The notes under the pieces: model-generated
Database searches by the model: none
The model's input: the letters and a program-made list of their open reading frames with translations, nothing else
Told to the model about the DNA's origin: nothing
Shown here: piece by piece, positions 7,203 through 12,981 of the stretch
Layout: the number at the start of each line of letters is the position of its first letter
How positions within the stretch are numbered: the first letter of the stretch is position 1
Translations under genes and position numbers: made by a program
From: Deltaproteobacteria bacterium
Lineage (GTDB): Bacteria; Desulfobacterota; Desulfobacteria; Desulfobacterales; SG8-13
Direction of reading: 5' to 3'
DNA length: 12,981 nucleotides
NCBI GenBank assembly: GCA_030670715.1
Contig: DAOVBC010000024.1
Span: forward strand, 1-12,981

Positions 7203-8048
7203 ATGACTGCCCAGCATCGACAATCGATATTATGCCCCAACTGCGGGAAACTGATCAACGCCGGTGAACCGCGCTGCCCGTACTGCGGCACCCGGAATCC
7301 CGGTTCCCGCTGGAGGAGCAATCCCTGGACCAGCGGCTTTAAAGACCCTGTCCGGCTGGTTCGCACTGTCATCTATATCAATATCGGCATGTACGTCATT
7401 TCTCTCCTCCTGAACCCGACCCTTACCAGCCTTTCCATGAATCCGCTCACGTTCCTGGCCCCCGACAGCACGAGCATTTTGCTGTTAGGTGCAACCGGAA
7501 CCGTGCCCATCGACCGTTTTCACCGCTGGTGGTCTCTGTTATCCGCCAATTATCTCCATGGCGGTATTCTCCACATATTTTTCAATATGGTCGCTTTCAA
7601 GCAGCTGGCCCCGTTCATTATTCGTGAGTACGGCACCTATCGCATGTTCATCATTTACACAGTGGGCGGAGTCCTCGGATTTGCGGTATCCTACCTGGCG
7701 GGAGTGATGTTCACCATCGGGGCATCGGCAGCGGTGTGCAGTCTCATCGGCGCCGCACTTTATTACGGGAAAAGCAGAGGCGGGCCCTATGGGCAGGCCA
7801 TCTACCGGCAGGTGGGCGGCTGGGTGCTGGCGCTTTTCCTGTTCGGTTTTCTGGTGCCGGGCATCAACAACTGGGGCCACGGCGGCGGCATTCTGGCAGG
7901 TGCATTTCTCGGATTTCTGCTGGGATATCAGGAAAAGGTGAGAGAGCGGCTTTCCCATAAAACGATCGCCGGCATCTGTGTGATTTTAACCGTTGCCGTC
8001 CTCTGCTGGGCGGTGATCAGCGGTATTTACTACCGTCTCCTTGCTTGA
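7203..8048 (+). CDS. Rhomboid family intramembrane serine protease with N-terminal zinc ribbon
   Basis: 281 aa. Residues 11-28 form a zinc ribbon (C11-x2-C14, C25-x2-C28). The membrane part begins near residue 53. Rhomboid signatures are present: HGGILHIFFNM (119-129, with H124 and N128), the catalytic serine S175 in GASAAV, and catalytic H226 in NNWGHGGG. About six to seven hydrophobic helices are visible. It should cleave membrane proteins within the bilayer; the zinc ribbon is a common cytoplasmic add-on in bacterial rhomboids. Substrate unknown. The ribosome-binding site before ATG 7203 is weak. The next gene (ArsR) starts 80 bases downstream with its own promoter. Confidence 0.92.
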   Translation: MTAQHRQSILCPNCGKLINAGEPRCPYCGTRNPGSRWRSNPWTSGFKDPVRLVRTVIYINIGMYVISLLLNPTLTSLSMNPLTFLAPDSTSILLLGATGTVPIDRFHRWWSLLSANYLHGGILHIFFNMVAFKQLAPFIIREYGTYRMFIIYTVGGVLGFAVSYLAGVMFTIGASAAVCSLIGAALYYGKSRGGPYGQAIYRQVGGWVLALFLFGFLVPGINNWGHGGGILAGAFLGFLLGYQEKVRERLSHKTIAGICVILTVAVLCWAVISGIYYRLLA

Positions 8049-8068
8049 ATATTTCATTAAAATATTGA

Positions 8069-8097
8069 TTGACAAACCTCCTTTAATCGTTTATCGT
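8069..8097 (+). promoter_or_regulatory. Promoter of the arsR-hgcA(-hgcB) unit
   Basis: TTGACA (8069-8074) is followed after 17 bases by TATCGT (8092-8097), a full -35 match and four of six at -10. The whole spacer and -10 lie within the palindrome at 8077-8117. A repressor bound there would block RNA polymerase. Transcription would start near 8104. Confidence 0.65.
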
Positions 8098-8117
8098 CGA
8101 TATACGATTAAAGGAGG
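8077..8117. promoter_or_regulatory. 41-bp near-perfect palindrome, probable ArsR operator
   Basis: The arms CCTCCTTTAATCGT (8077-8090) and ACGATTAAAGGAGG (8104-8117) are exact inverses. The inner TATCG/CGATA (8092-8096/8098-8102) also pair, leaving one mismatch (8091/8103) around a centre at 8097. Winged-helix ArsR/SmtB dimers bind such AT-rich interrupted palindromes over their own promoters. The right arm also contains the arsR Shine-Dalgarno sequence (GGAGG, 8113-8117). Read-through RNA from the rhomboid gene would hide it in a hairpin, while RNA from the arsR promoter would not. Confidence 0.75.
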
Positions 8118-8128
8118 ATGTAAAACAG

Positions 8129-8449
8129 ATGAAAGCAGCGACAGCGTCAACCCCTCCCCTGCTCTCAGCCAACAGCGATACACCAGACCATGAATCCCTT
8201 GCCATGATTTGTAAGGCCCTGGGGCATCCGGCCCGCATTCGTATTTTGCAGTACCTGAAAGAAGCGGACCGGTGCATTTGCGGAAAGATTGTTGAAATTC
8301 TGCCGCTGGCACAATCCACGGTCAGTCAGCATTTGAAAATTCTCAAGCAGGCCGGTCTTGTCATCGGTAAAATCGAGGGTCCAAGTACCTGTTACTGCCT
8401 GGACAAAGAAAAACTGGCCCAGTTTAAAAACATGATTACAGATTTATAG
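8129..8449 (+). CDS. ArsR/SmtB family winged-helix repressor next to hgcA
   Basis: 106 aa. Residues about 22-100 form the winged helix-turn-helix: LGHPARIRILQYL (31-43) and the recognition helix AQSTVSQHLKILKQAGLV (61-78). Two Cys-x-Cys pairs are present. C49-I-C51 is at the position of the arsenite-binding CVC of classical ArsR, and C88-Y-C90 is in the wing; C28 is a further cysteine. Repression relieved by arsenite or another thiophilic metal(loid) is therefore plausible. It lies 77 bp upstream of hgcA on the same strand, with an operator-like palindrome over its promoter, so it probably controls itself and hgcA. An ArsR-like regulator is known to control hgcAB in Pseudodesulfovibrio mercurii ND132. 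ATG 8129 is the only workable start, since ATG at 8118 is followed directly by TAA. Confidence 0.93.
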   Translation: MKAATASTPPLLSANSDTPDHESLAMICKALGHPARIRILQYLKEADRCICGKIVEILPLAQSTVSQHLKILKQAGLVIGKIEGPSTCYCLDKEKLAQFKNMITDL

Positions 8450-8472
8450 TAAAAGTAAAATCCAATATTAAG

Positions 8473-8508
8473 GTGCTACCGGGGATTAAATCCCAAAGGT
8501 TGTGGCAC
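8473..8508 (+). promoter_or_regulatory. Possible stem-loop in the hgcA leader
   Basis: Three nested pairings can be drawn: GTGC (8473-8476) with GCAC (8505-8508), ACC (8478-8480) with GGT (8498-8500), and GGGAT (8482-8486) with ATCCC (8490-8494) around a TAA loop. The hgcA ribosome-binding site (GAAAGG, 8513-8518) begins five bases downstream. It matches no riboswitch class that I recognise. It could influence hgcA translation or be chance. Confidence 0.35.
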
Positions 8509-8526
8509 TCTTGAAAGGCCAACACC

Positions 8527-9780
8527 GTGACTGAAGAAATCACCCATCCATTATGCCGGGAAGAAGAAATCGGTTCAACTGTGTCCGATTGCGAAACCGG
8601 TTCGTCACCCTCAAGTGATTTCGCCAAAACAACGTCTACGGGCGTAGACACCGCTGCAGATAAGTTCATCACCAAACCGGCTATCGACGATGTTTGCTGC
8701 GGACCCCCGGCGGGCCCGGCAAGCAGTCCCAGCGAGCGGCCCGGATACCGGCTGGAGCACTTTGTCGAAGATTTTGTACAAACGCCTGCCGGATCAGTGC
8801 CGCGGGTGAAAACAACCCTTGATTCAAAGGATCTTCAGGGAACTTTTCTGGTGCGTTGTGGAATCGGGCGTAACGATTACAAGATTGCCCCGGGTCTTTA
8901 TTGTACCGGAAACCCGGGGCCGGAATCGCCGGTTCTGGTCACGGCCAATTACAAACTCTCATTTGATTCGCTGCGCGGTAAAATCGATACACTTGACACC
9001 TGGCTGCTGGTGCTGGATACGCGCGGAATAAATGTGTGGTGCGCAGCCGGGAAAGGCACTTTCTCAACGGGGGAAGTCATACATCGTGTGAAAATGACCG
9101 GACTTGAAAAAATAGTGCAGCACCGCCGGCTTGTACTGCCGCAGCTTTCTGCTACAGGCGTTGCGGCTCACCAGGTGAAAAAAGGTTGCGGGTTCAAGGT
9201 CGTCTGGGGTCCGGTGAGAGCCGAAGACCTCAAAAGCTTTCTGGATTCCGGAATGAAAGTTGAAGAGAGCATGCGACGGGTTACTTTTTCCCTTCCGGAA
9301 AGACTGGTTCTCATTCCGGTGGAGCTCTCCTTTATTCCCAAATATTTACTCTGGTCAATCATCGCGATATTTCTTCTTTCCGGTATCGGGGTGGATATAT
9401 TCTCCTTTAAAGCCGCATGGTTTAGGGGGCTTATGCTGGCGATCGCCTGTGCAGCCGGTATTTTCGCCGGCGCGATGGCTGCTCCGGCTCTTCTGCCCTG
9501 GATTCCGATGCGATCCTTTTCATTGAAAGGGGCCATAACCGGTCTGGCGGCCGGCCTAGTAATTGTATGGCTCTTCCGGGGCTGGACGAATGGATGGGAA
9601 TCTCTGGCCCTGCTTGTCTGCACGGGGGCGATCAGTTCATATCTAGCCATGAACTTTACGGGATCAACGCCTTTTACTTCCCCATCGGGTGTAGAGAAGG
9701 AAATGCGCAAAGCGATTCCGGTCCAGGCGGCTGCGGTGCTGGTGACGGTAGGATTATGGATTTTAGCCTCGTTTGCATAA
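8527..9780 (+). CDS. hgcA: HgcA, corrinoid-dependent mercury methyltransferase
   Basis: 417 aa. HgcA transfers a methyl group from its corrinoid cofactor to Hg(II), forming methylmercury. Residues about 95-250 are the cobalamin-binding domain related to the corrinoid iron-sulfur protein. The diagnostic cap-helix motif N169-V-W-C172-A-A-G-K176-G is intact, with C172 the predicted cobalt ligand, followed by GTFSTGEVIHRV. Residues about 262-417 contain five hydrophobic helices, the HgcA membrane anchor. The N-terminus has about 75 residues ahead of the core, with C10, C22 and a C57-C58 pair in a Pro/Gly-rich stretch; the well-studied HgcA proteins are shorter, near 340 aa. Start is GTG 8527 with GAAAGG eight bases upstream. 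It follows arsR by 77 bp. hgcB is 257 bp downstream. The motif and the neighbouring hgcB exclude the acetyl-CoA pathway CFeSP subunit. Confidence 0.97.
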   Translation: MTEEITHPLCREEEIGSTVSDCETGSSPSSDFAKTTSTGVDTAADKFITKPAIDDVCCGPPAGPASSPSERPGYRLEHFVEDFVQTPAGSVPRVKTTLDSKDLQGTFLVRCGIGRNDYKIAPGLYCTGNPGPESPVLVTANYKLSFDSLRGKIDTLDTWLLVLDTRGINVWCAAGKGTFSTGEVIHRVKMTGLEKIVQHRRLVLPQLSATGVAAHQVKKGCGFKVVWGPVRAEDLKSFLDSGMKVEESMRRVTFSLPERLVLIPVELSFIPKYLLWSIIAIFLLSGIGVDIFSFKAAWFRGLMLAIACAAGIFAGAMAAPALLPWIPMRSFSLKGAITGLAAGLVIVWLFRGWTNGWESLALLVCTGAISSYLAMNFTGSTPFTSPSGVEKEMRKAIPVQAAAVLVTVGLWILASFA

Positions 9781-9858
9781 AAGCTAAATCTTAACGGACA
9801 AGAGTTGTATCGCTGTTATTCTGATCAAGTCATTTCCTTTAAATGGCTAAAATTTAAA

Positions 9859-9982
9859 TCCGAAACACGAAATTCGAAACAATTTCTAAACGCTAAATTC
9901 AAATGTTCAAACCTGTTTCGAATTTCGGTTATTTGATATTCGAATTTGTTTCGGGTTTCGAAATGCGGATTTCGAATTTTAA
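9859..9982. repeat. AT-rich TTCGAA-type repeat block between hgcA and hgcB
   Basis: Many overlapping ATTCGAAAC / GTTTCGAAT words occur. The segments 9859-9883 and 9947-9971 are inverted at about 19 of 25 positions (both contain CGAAACAA or its complement). The rest of the gap, 9983-10037, is AT-rich and shows no clear promoter or gene. The block is of the degenerate dispersed type seen elsewhere in this window. Confidence 0.6.
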
Positions 9983-10037
9983 TGATAAAATTATTTTAAT
10001 AAATTTTTTACGCAAATAGTATTAATGGGAATCTCGA

Positions 10038-10328
10038 ATGAAGGACTTTAGATATTTGCCCGGTGTGTCAACACTGAAACTGGACAGCGAAACCTGCACC
10101 GGCTGCGGGATGTGTACACTGGTATGTCCGCACGGTGTGATCGCACTGGAACATAAAAAAGCGAAGATCCTGGACCATGATGGATGCATGGAGTGCGGTG
10201 CCTGCAGCACCAATTGTCCGGTGGATGCAATCAGTGTAACACCGGGTGTGGGCTGTGCCGCCTATATTATTCAGACATGGTACAAGGGAAAAGAAGCCGC
10301 ATCTTGCGGTGGTCCGGCCTGCTGCTAA
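10038..10328 (+). CDS. hgcB: HgcB, 2x[4Fe-4S] ferredoxin of mercury methylation
   Basis: 96 aa. HgcB reduces the HgcA corrinoid to Co(I) and is thought to deliver Hg(II). Two clusters are visible: C20-x2-C23-x2-C26-x3-C30-P and C50-x2-C53-x2-C56-x3-C60-P. C73 in the VGCA segment is the extra conserved cysteine of HgcB. The C-terminus ends C90-G-G-P-A-C95-C96, the vicinal Cys pair expected to bind mercury. Length and order match the family. Start is ATG 10038; ATG at 10025 is out of frame. A weak GGGAA site lies upstream. The stop codon overlaps the thiD stop on the other strand by 4 bp. Unlike most hgcAB pairs it is not tightly linked to hgcA and may need its own promoter. Confidence 0.97.
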   Translation: MKDFRYLPGVSTLKLDSETCTGCGMCTLVCPHGVIALEHKKAKILDHDGCMECGACSTNCPVDAISVTPGVGCAAYIIQTWYKGKEAASCGGPACC

Positions 10329-11167
10329 TCCCAGAAATCGTAAAAATGATGCACCGGCCCGTGCCCGTGGCCCAGCCGGTATCGGGCTCCGGCCCGAATC
10401 GCCTTGCTGATATATTGTTTGGCTTTTTGAACGGCCGTTTCAATATCGTTATCCATGGCCAGGTAAGCTGCAATTGCTGAGGAAAGGGTACAGCCGGTCC
10501 CGTGGTTGTTCAGGGTTTCGATGCGCTCGCCTTTAAGTTCCTGCACACGATCTTCTTTTGCAAGATAAAGCAGATCGGTGCTGTTGTTGTCCTCCAGGTG
10601 CCCCCCCTTTATGAGTACGCTCCGGCTTCCGAACTGCGCCAGAGATTTGGCTGCTGCATACATATCCTCTGACCCGAGTAAATCCTGGTTCAGCAATACC
10701 GCCGCTTCCGGCAGGTTGGGCGTAACGACGGCTGAAAGCGGCATTAAGTGCGTTTTGATGGCTTCAATGGCATCATCCCGCAGAAGTTTGTCACCGCTCT
10801 GGGCGACCATGACCGGATCGAGAACGATCTTTTGGGCACCATGCTTAACGAGCTGTCCGGCAACGGTTTCAATCAGTTCGGCGGAATAAAGCATGCCTAT
10901 TTTAACCGCATCGGCTCCGATGTCTGAAAAAACCGCTTCCAGCTGCTCCCCGGCAAATGACGGCGGTACCGCATGTATTCCGGTAACACCCTTTGTATTC
11001 TGTGCGGTCAGGGCGGTGATAACCGACATCCCGTAACATCCGAGGGCCGAAAACGTTTTTAAATCGGCCTGGATCCCGGCGCCCCCACCGCTGTCCGATC
11101 CTGCGATGGTCAGAACTCTGGTGTAACGTCGATCTGCAGTTTTTTCATAATGATCGATACTCATCAT
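10325..11167 (-). CDS. thiD: Hydroxymethylpyrimidine/phosphomethylpyrimidine kinase
   Basis: 280 aa. ThiD phosphorylates HMP and then HMP-P to HMP-PP, the pyrimidine half of thiamine. Family motifs are present: GSDSGGGAGIQAD (23-35), TALTAQNT (51-58), DPVMVA (117-122), TPNLPEA (149-155), KGGH (187-190) and the anion-hole NHGTGCTLSS (221-230) with C226. Start is ATG 11167 with AAGGA five bases upstream; a second in-frame ATG follows directly. It overlaps the end of thiL by 23 bp, so translation is probably coupled. Its stop codon overlaps that of hgcB tail to tail. Confidence 0.96.
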   Translation of the reverse strand: MMSIDHYEKTADRRYTRVLTIAGSDSGGGAGIQADLKTFSALGCYGMSVITALTAQNTKGVTGIHAVPPSFAGEQLEAVFSDIGADAVKIGMLYSAELIETVAGQLVKHGAQKIVLDPVMVAQSGDKLLRDDAIEAIKTHLMPLSAVVTPNLPEAAVLLNQDLLGSEDMYAAAKSLAQFGSRSVLIKGGHLEDNNSTDLLYLAKEDRVQELKGERIETLNNHGTGCTLSSAIAAYLAMDNDIETAVQKAKQYISKAIRAGARYRLGHGHGPVHHFYDFWD

Positions 11168-12176
11168 TCCAATCCTTGAAATGGTTCCACCCTGTCGGTG
11201 TAATCACCCGCACCTTGTCATTGTCTTCCACCAGCTCTATTCGTCCCGTGTCCGTTATTTCACCGATGGGATACAGCGATTGATTAAATTTAGAAAGATA
11301 AGTCCGTGCGACTTTATCCGCGGAATCCCGGCCAATTGTGCACAGCAGCGTATAATCCTCTCCACCGGCCAGTGCAAAATCGACCGGGTCAAAACCAAAC
11401 CGGGAACAGAACGTGTGCAGATGCGGGGAAACCGGAATCCGGTGAGCATCCAGGCGTGCCCCGACCCGGCTTTCTTTGGCGATGTGGCCGAGATCGGAGC
11501 TGAGCCCGTCGCTGACATCGATGGCCGCGTGCACATCCCGGCAGGCTGCCAGAAAGAGTCCTTCCCGCAGAAACGGTTTTGGAAGAATATGAGCGTTGAA
11601 CAGTTCTTTCAATGCGGCTGACTCTGCAGGCGTGTTGTTCAGTATCAAATGCAATCCGGCCCTGCTGTCACCCAGATACCCGGTTGAAAAAATAATGTCC
11701 CCCACCTGAGCGGTGCTGCGAAGCAGAATTTCTGATTCCTTAACAGTTCCTGTTACCGCTACGTTTATAATCAAATCGGTTTTTGAACTGGTCGTGTCAC
11801 CGCCAAGTATATTGACATCAAATTCAGCGGCAAGACGCTTCATTCCGTTATAAAGATCATCAAGATACTTCAGAGAGCATTCTTCCGGTATGGCGATGCT
11901 GACAAATGCTTCCCGGGCGATCCCGCCCATGGCGGCGATATCACTCAAGTTGACCGCCAGAGCTTTGTATCCCAGGTTAAAGCCGGAAGTGGCCTCTCTT
12001 AAGAAATGAACGCGTTCCACCAGCAGATCCGTCGTCACCAGCGTTAATCGGTCCGCCCCCGTCTGGAAAGCTGCGGCATCGTCGCCGATGGCCTTGACGA
12101 TGCTGTCCGGACGGATCAGGCATCCGCGGCTGATTCTGTCGATAAAGCCAAATTCTCCAATGTCTTTAATACTCAT
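11145..12176 (-). CDS. thiL: Thiamine-monophosphate kinase
   Basis: 343 aa. ThiL phosphorylates TMP to the active cofactor TPP using ATP. Diagnostic motifs are IGDDAA (30-35), TTDLLVERVHF (48-58), NLSDIAAMG (76-84), GGDTTSS (125-131), DVSDGLSSDLG (220-230) and GGEDYTLL (271-278). The length is normal for the family. Start is ATG 12176, with no strong Shine-Dalgarno. It follows thiE by 45 bp and overlaps thiD by 23 bp, giving a thiE-thiL-thiD operon. Confidence 0.96.
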   Translation of the reverse strand: MSIKDIGEFGFIDRISRGCLIRPDSIVKAIGDDAAAFQTGADRLTLVTTDLLVERVHFLREATSGFNLGYKALAVNLSDIAAMGGIAREAFVSIAIPEECSLKYLDDLYNGMKRLAAEFDVNILGGDTTSSKTDLIINVAVTGTVKESEILLRSTAQVGDIIFSTGYLGDSRAGLHLILNNTPAESAALKELFNAHILPKPFLREGLFLAACRDVHAAIDVSDGLSSDLGHIAKESRVGARLDAHRIPVSPHLHTFCSRFGFDPVDFALAGGEDYTLLCTIGRDSADKVARTYLSKFNQSLYPIGEITDTGRIELVEDNDKVRVITPTGWNHFKDWNDEYRSL

Positions 12177-12221
12177 ATCATCACAGAAACCTGGTTCTCT
12201 AAACGGTGTCAGAGTTTATTT

Positions 12222-12866
12222 TCACTGCCGCCGGGCCCGTTCAATGTTTTCTATTAATCTGCGTGCCGCTTTTTCCGGATCATCGGCCGCAACAATGGCC
12301 GATACGACCGCCACACCGTCCGCACCGCTGCGAATGACGCCGGCGGCGTTGTCTGGATTCAGACCGCCGATCCCGACCAGCGGAATGTCTACCGCTGCTC
12401 GAATTGTTCGCAGCCCTTCCAGTCCCAGGGGCGGGGCGGTGTCGGTTTTTGTCGGTGTTGCATATATGGGACTAACCCCCAGGTAGTCCGCCCCATCTTT
12501 TTCAGCCTGGATCGCATCCCCCAGCGATTCGGCAGAGATACCGATGATCATCGACACTTTTACAATCTCTCTAGCCATTTTCAGCGGCATATCCGTCTGG
12601 CCGAGATGTACACCATCGGCCCGAACAGCCTGGGCCACGTCCAGCCGGTCATTTATAATCAAAGGAATATTCAGTGCCTTCAAGCGCTCCTTGACGGCAA
12701 TAGCCTGTTCAATGAACTCCAGAGTGGAACATTCTTTTTCACGCAACTGAACGCAGGTGACACCACCGCGAACAGCGGTTTCAACAATCTCCAGTGTCGA
12801 CCTGCCGCTCGATAGACCGCGATCCGTTACCAGGTACAGGGAATAGTCAACAAGGCTGTGTTCCAC
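12222..12866 (-). CDS. thiE: Thiamine-phosphate synthase
   Basis: 214 aa. ThiE joins HMP-PP with the thiazole phosphate to give TMP. The TIM-barrel motifs are YLVTDR (11-16), VQLREK (39-44), INDR (71-74), GVHLGQ (85-90), SPIYATPTKTD (132-142, the phosphate-binding T-P-T-K), GIGG (165-168) and GVAVVSAI (184-191). Start is GTG 12866 with GAGAGG five bases upstream. It is first in the thiE-thiL-thiD operon as far as visible. Confidence 0.96.
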   Translation of the reverse strand: MEHSLVDYSLYLVTDRGLSSGRSTLEIVETAVRGGVTCVQLREKECSTLEFIEQAIAVKERLKALNIPLIINDRLDVAQAVRADGVHLGQTDMPLKMAREIVKVSMIIGISAESLGDAIQAEKDGADYLGVSPIYATPTKTDTAPPLGLEGLRTIRAAVDIPLVGIGGLNPDNAAGVIRSGADGVAVVSAIVAADDPEKAARRLIENIERARRQ

Positions 12867-12893
12867 GATATCCTCTCAATAAAAAATGGGACA

Positions 12894-12921
12894 TTTATGC
12901 AAACAGATATACTACTGCCAA
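12894..12921 (-). promoter_or_regulatory. Possible promoter for the thiamine operon
   Basis: On the minus strand TTGGCA (12921-12916) is followed after 16 bases by CATAAA (12899-12894), five of six and four of six matches. It lies about 30 bases before the thiE start. A run of TTGCAGGTTGCAAGTTG-type degenerate repeat sits just upstream at about 12924-12950. No TPP-riboswitch sequence is seen between it and thiE. Confidence 0.35.
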
Positions 12922-12981
12922 AATGTTGCAGGTTGCAAGTTGTGAGTTACGTGTAGGACAATAGCTATAAATAGCGGTCAT

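Noticed and set aside
8461..8526. Cobalamin riboswitch upstream of hgcA
   Set aside because: The conserved B12-box and core elements are absent and the leader is too short; only a small hairpin remains.
8527..9780. Corrinoid iron-sulfur protein subunit of the acetyl-CoA pathway
   Set aside because: The NVWCAAGKG cap helix with Cys, the C-terminal membrane helices, and adjacent hgcB identify HgcA instead.
12867..12981. TPP riboswitch upstream of thiE
   Set aside because: No CTGAGA or ACCTGATCTGG-type core is present in the visible 115 bases. It could lie beyond the window.

Overview
The window looks like chromosome from an anaerobic, probably sulfate-reducing member of the Desulfobacterota (Desulfobacterales-like). 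Three things point there: a complete hgcA/hgcB mercury-methylation gene pair, a tetraheme class III cytochrome c, and a Tat/iron-sulfur redox cluster (NapH/NapG-like fusion, DUF362, DUF6599, 4Fe-4S aldo/keto reductase). The gaps between genes are full of degenerate short repeats. The taxonomic call is inference, since no rRNA or marker gene is present.

Layout. Bases 1-415 are non-coding and hold a large imperfect inverted repeat and one copy of a ~120-bp dispersed repeat. Bases 416-5928 (minus strand) carry a putative redox operon, in transcription order: DUF6599 membrane-anchored protein, DUF362 protein with a Tat-like N-terminus, a NapH-NapG-type polyferredoxin fusion, and a Tat-exported 4Fe-4S aldo/keto reductase. 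A good sigma70-type promoter lies just upstream (5979-6007). Bases 5929-6606 are non-coding, with a 235-bp MITE-like element with 16-bp terminal inverted repeats. Bases 6607-8048 (plus) carry a periplasmic tetraheme cytochrome c3-family protein, a rho-independent terminator, and a zinc-ribbon rhomboid protease.

Bases 8069-10328 (plus) are the most notable part: an ArsR-family regulator whose promoter sits inside a near-perfect 41-bp palindrome, then hgcA (corrinoid membrane protein with the N-V-W-C-A-A-G-K cap helix) and hgcB (2x[4Fe-4S] ferredoxin with a C-terminal Cys pair). Together HgcA and HgcB convert inorganic Hg(II) to methylmercury. The regulator is probably thiol/metalloid-sensing and autoregulated. 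hgcA and hgcB are split by a 257-bp repeat-rich gap.

Bases 10325-12866 (minus) carry a thiamine operon thiE-thiL-thiD (TMP synthase, TMP kinase, HMP/HMP-P kinase), convergent with hgcB and overlapping its stop codon by 4 bp. No TPP riboswitch is visible in the 115 bases available upstream of thiE.

All identifications come from reading translated motifs and DNA symmetry by eye. No database search, structure prediction or alignment was run.
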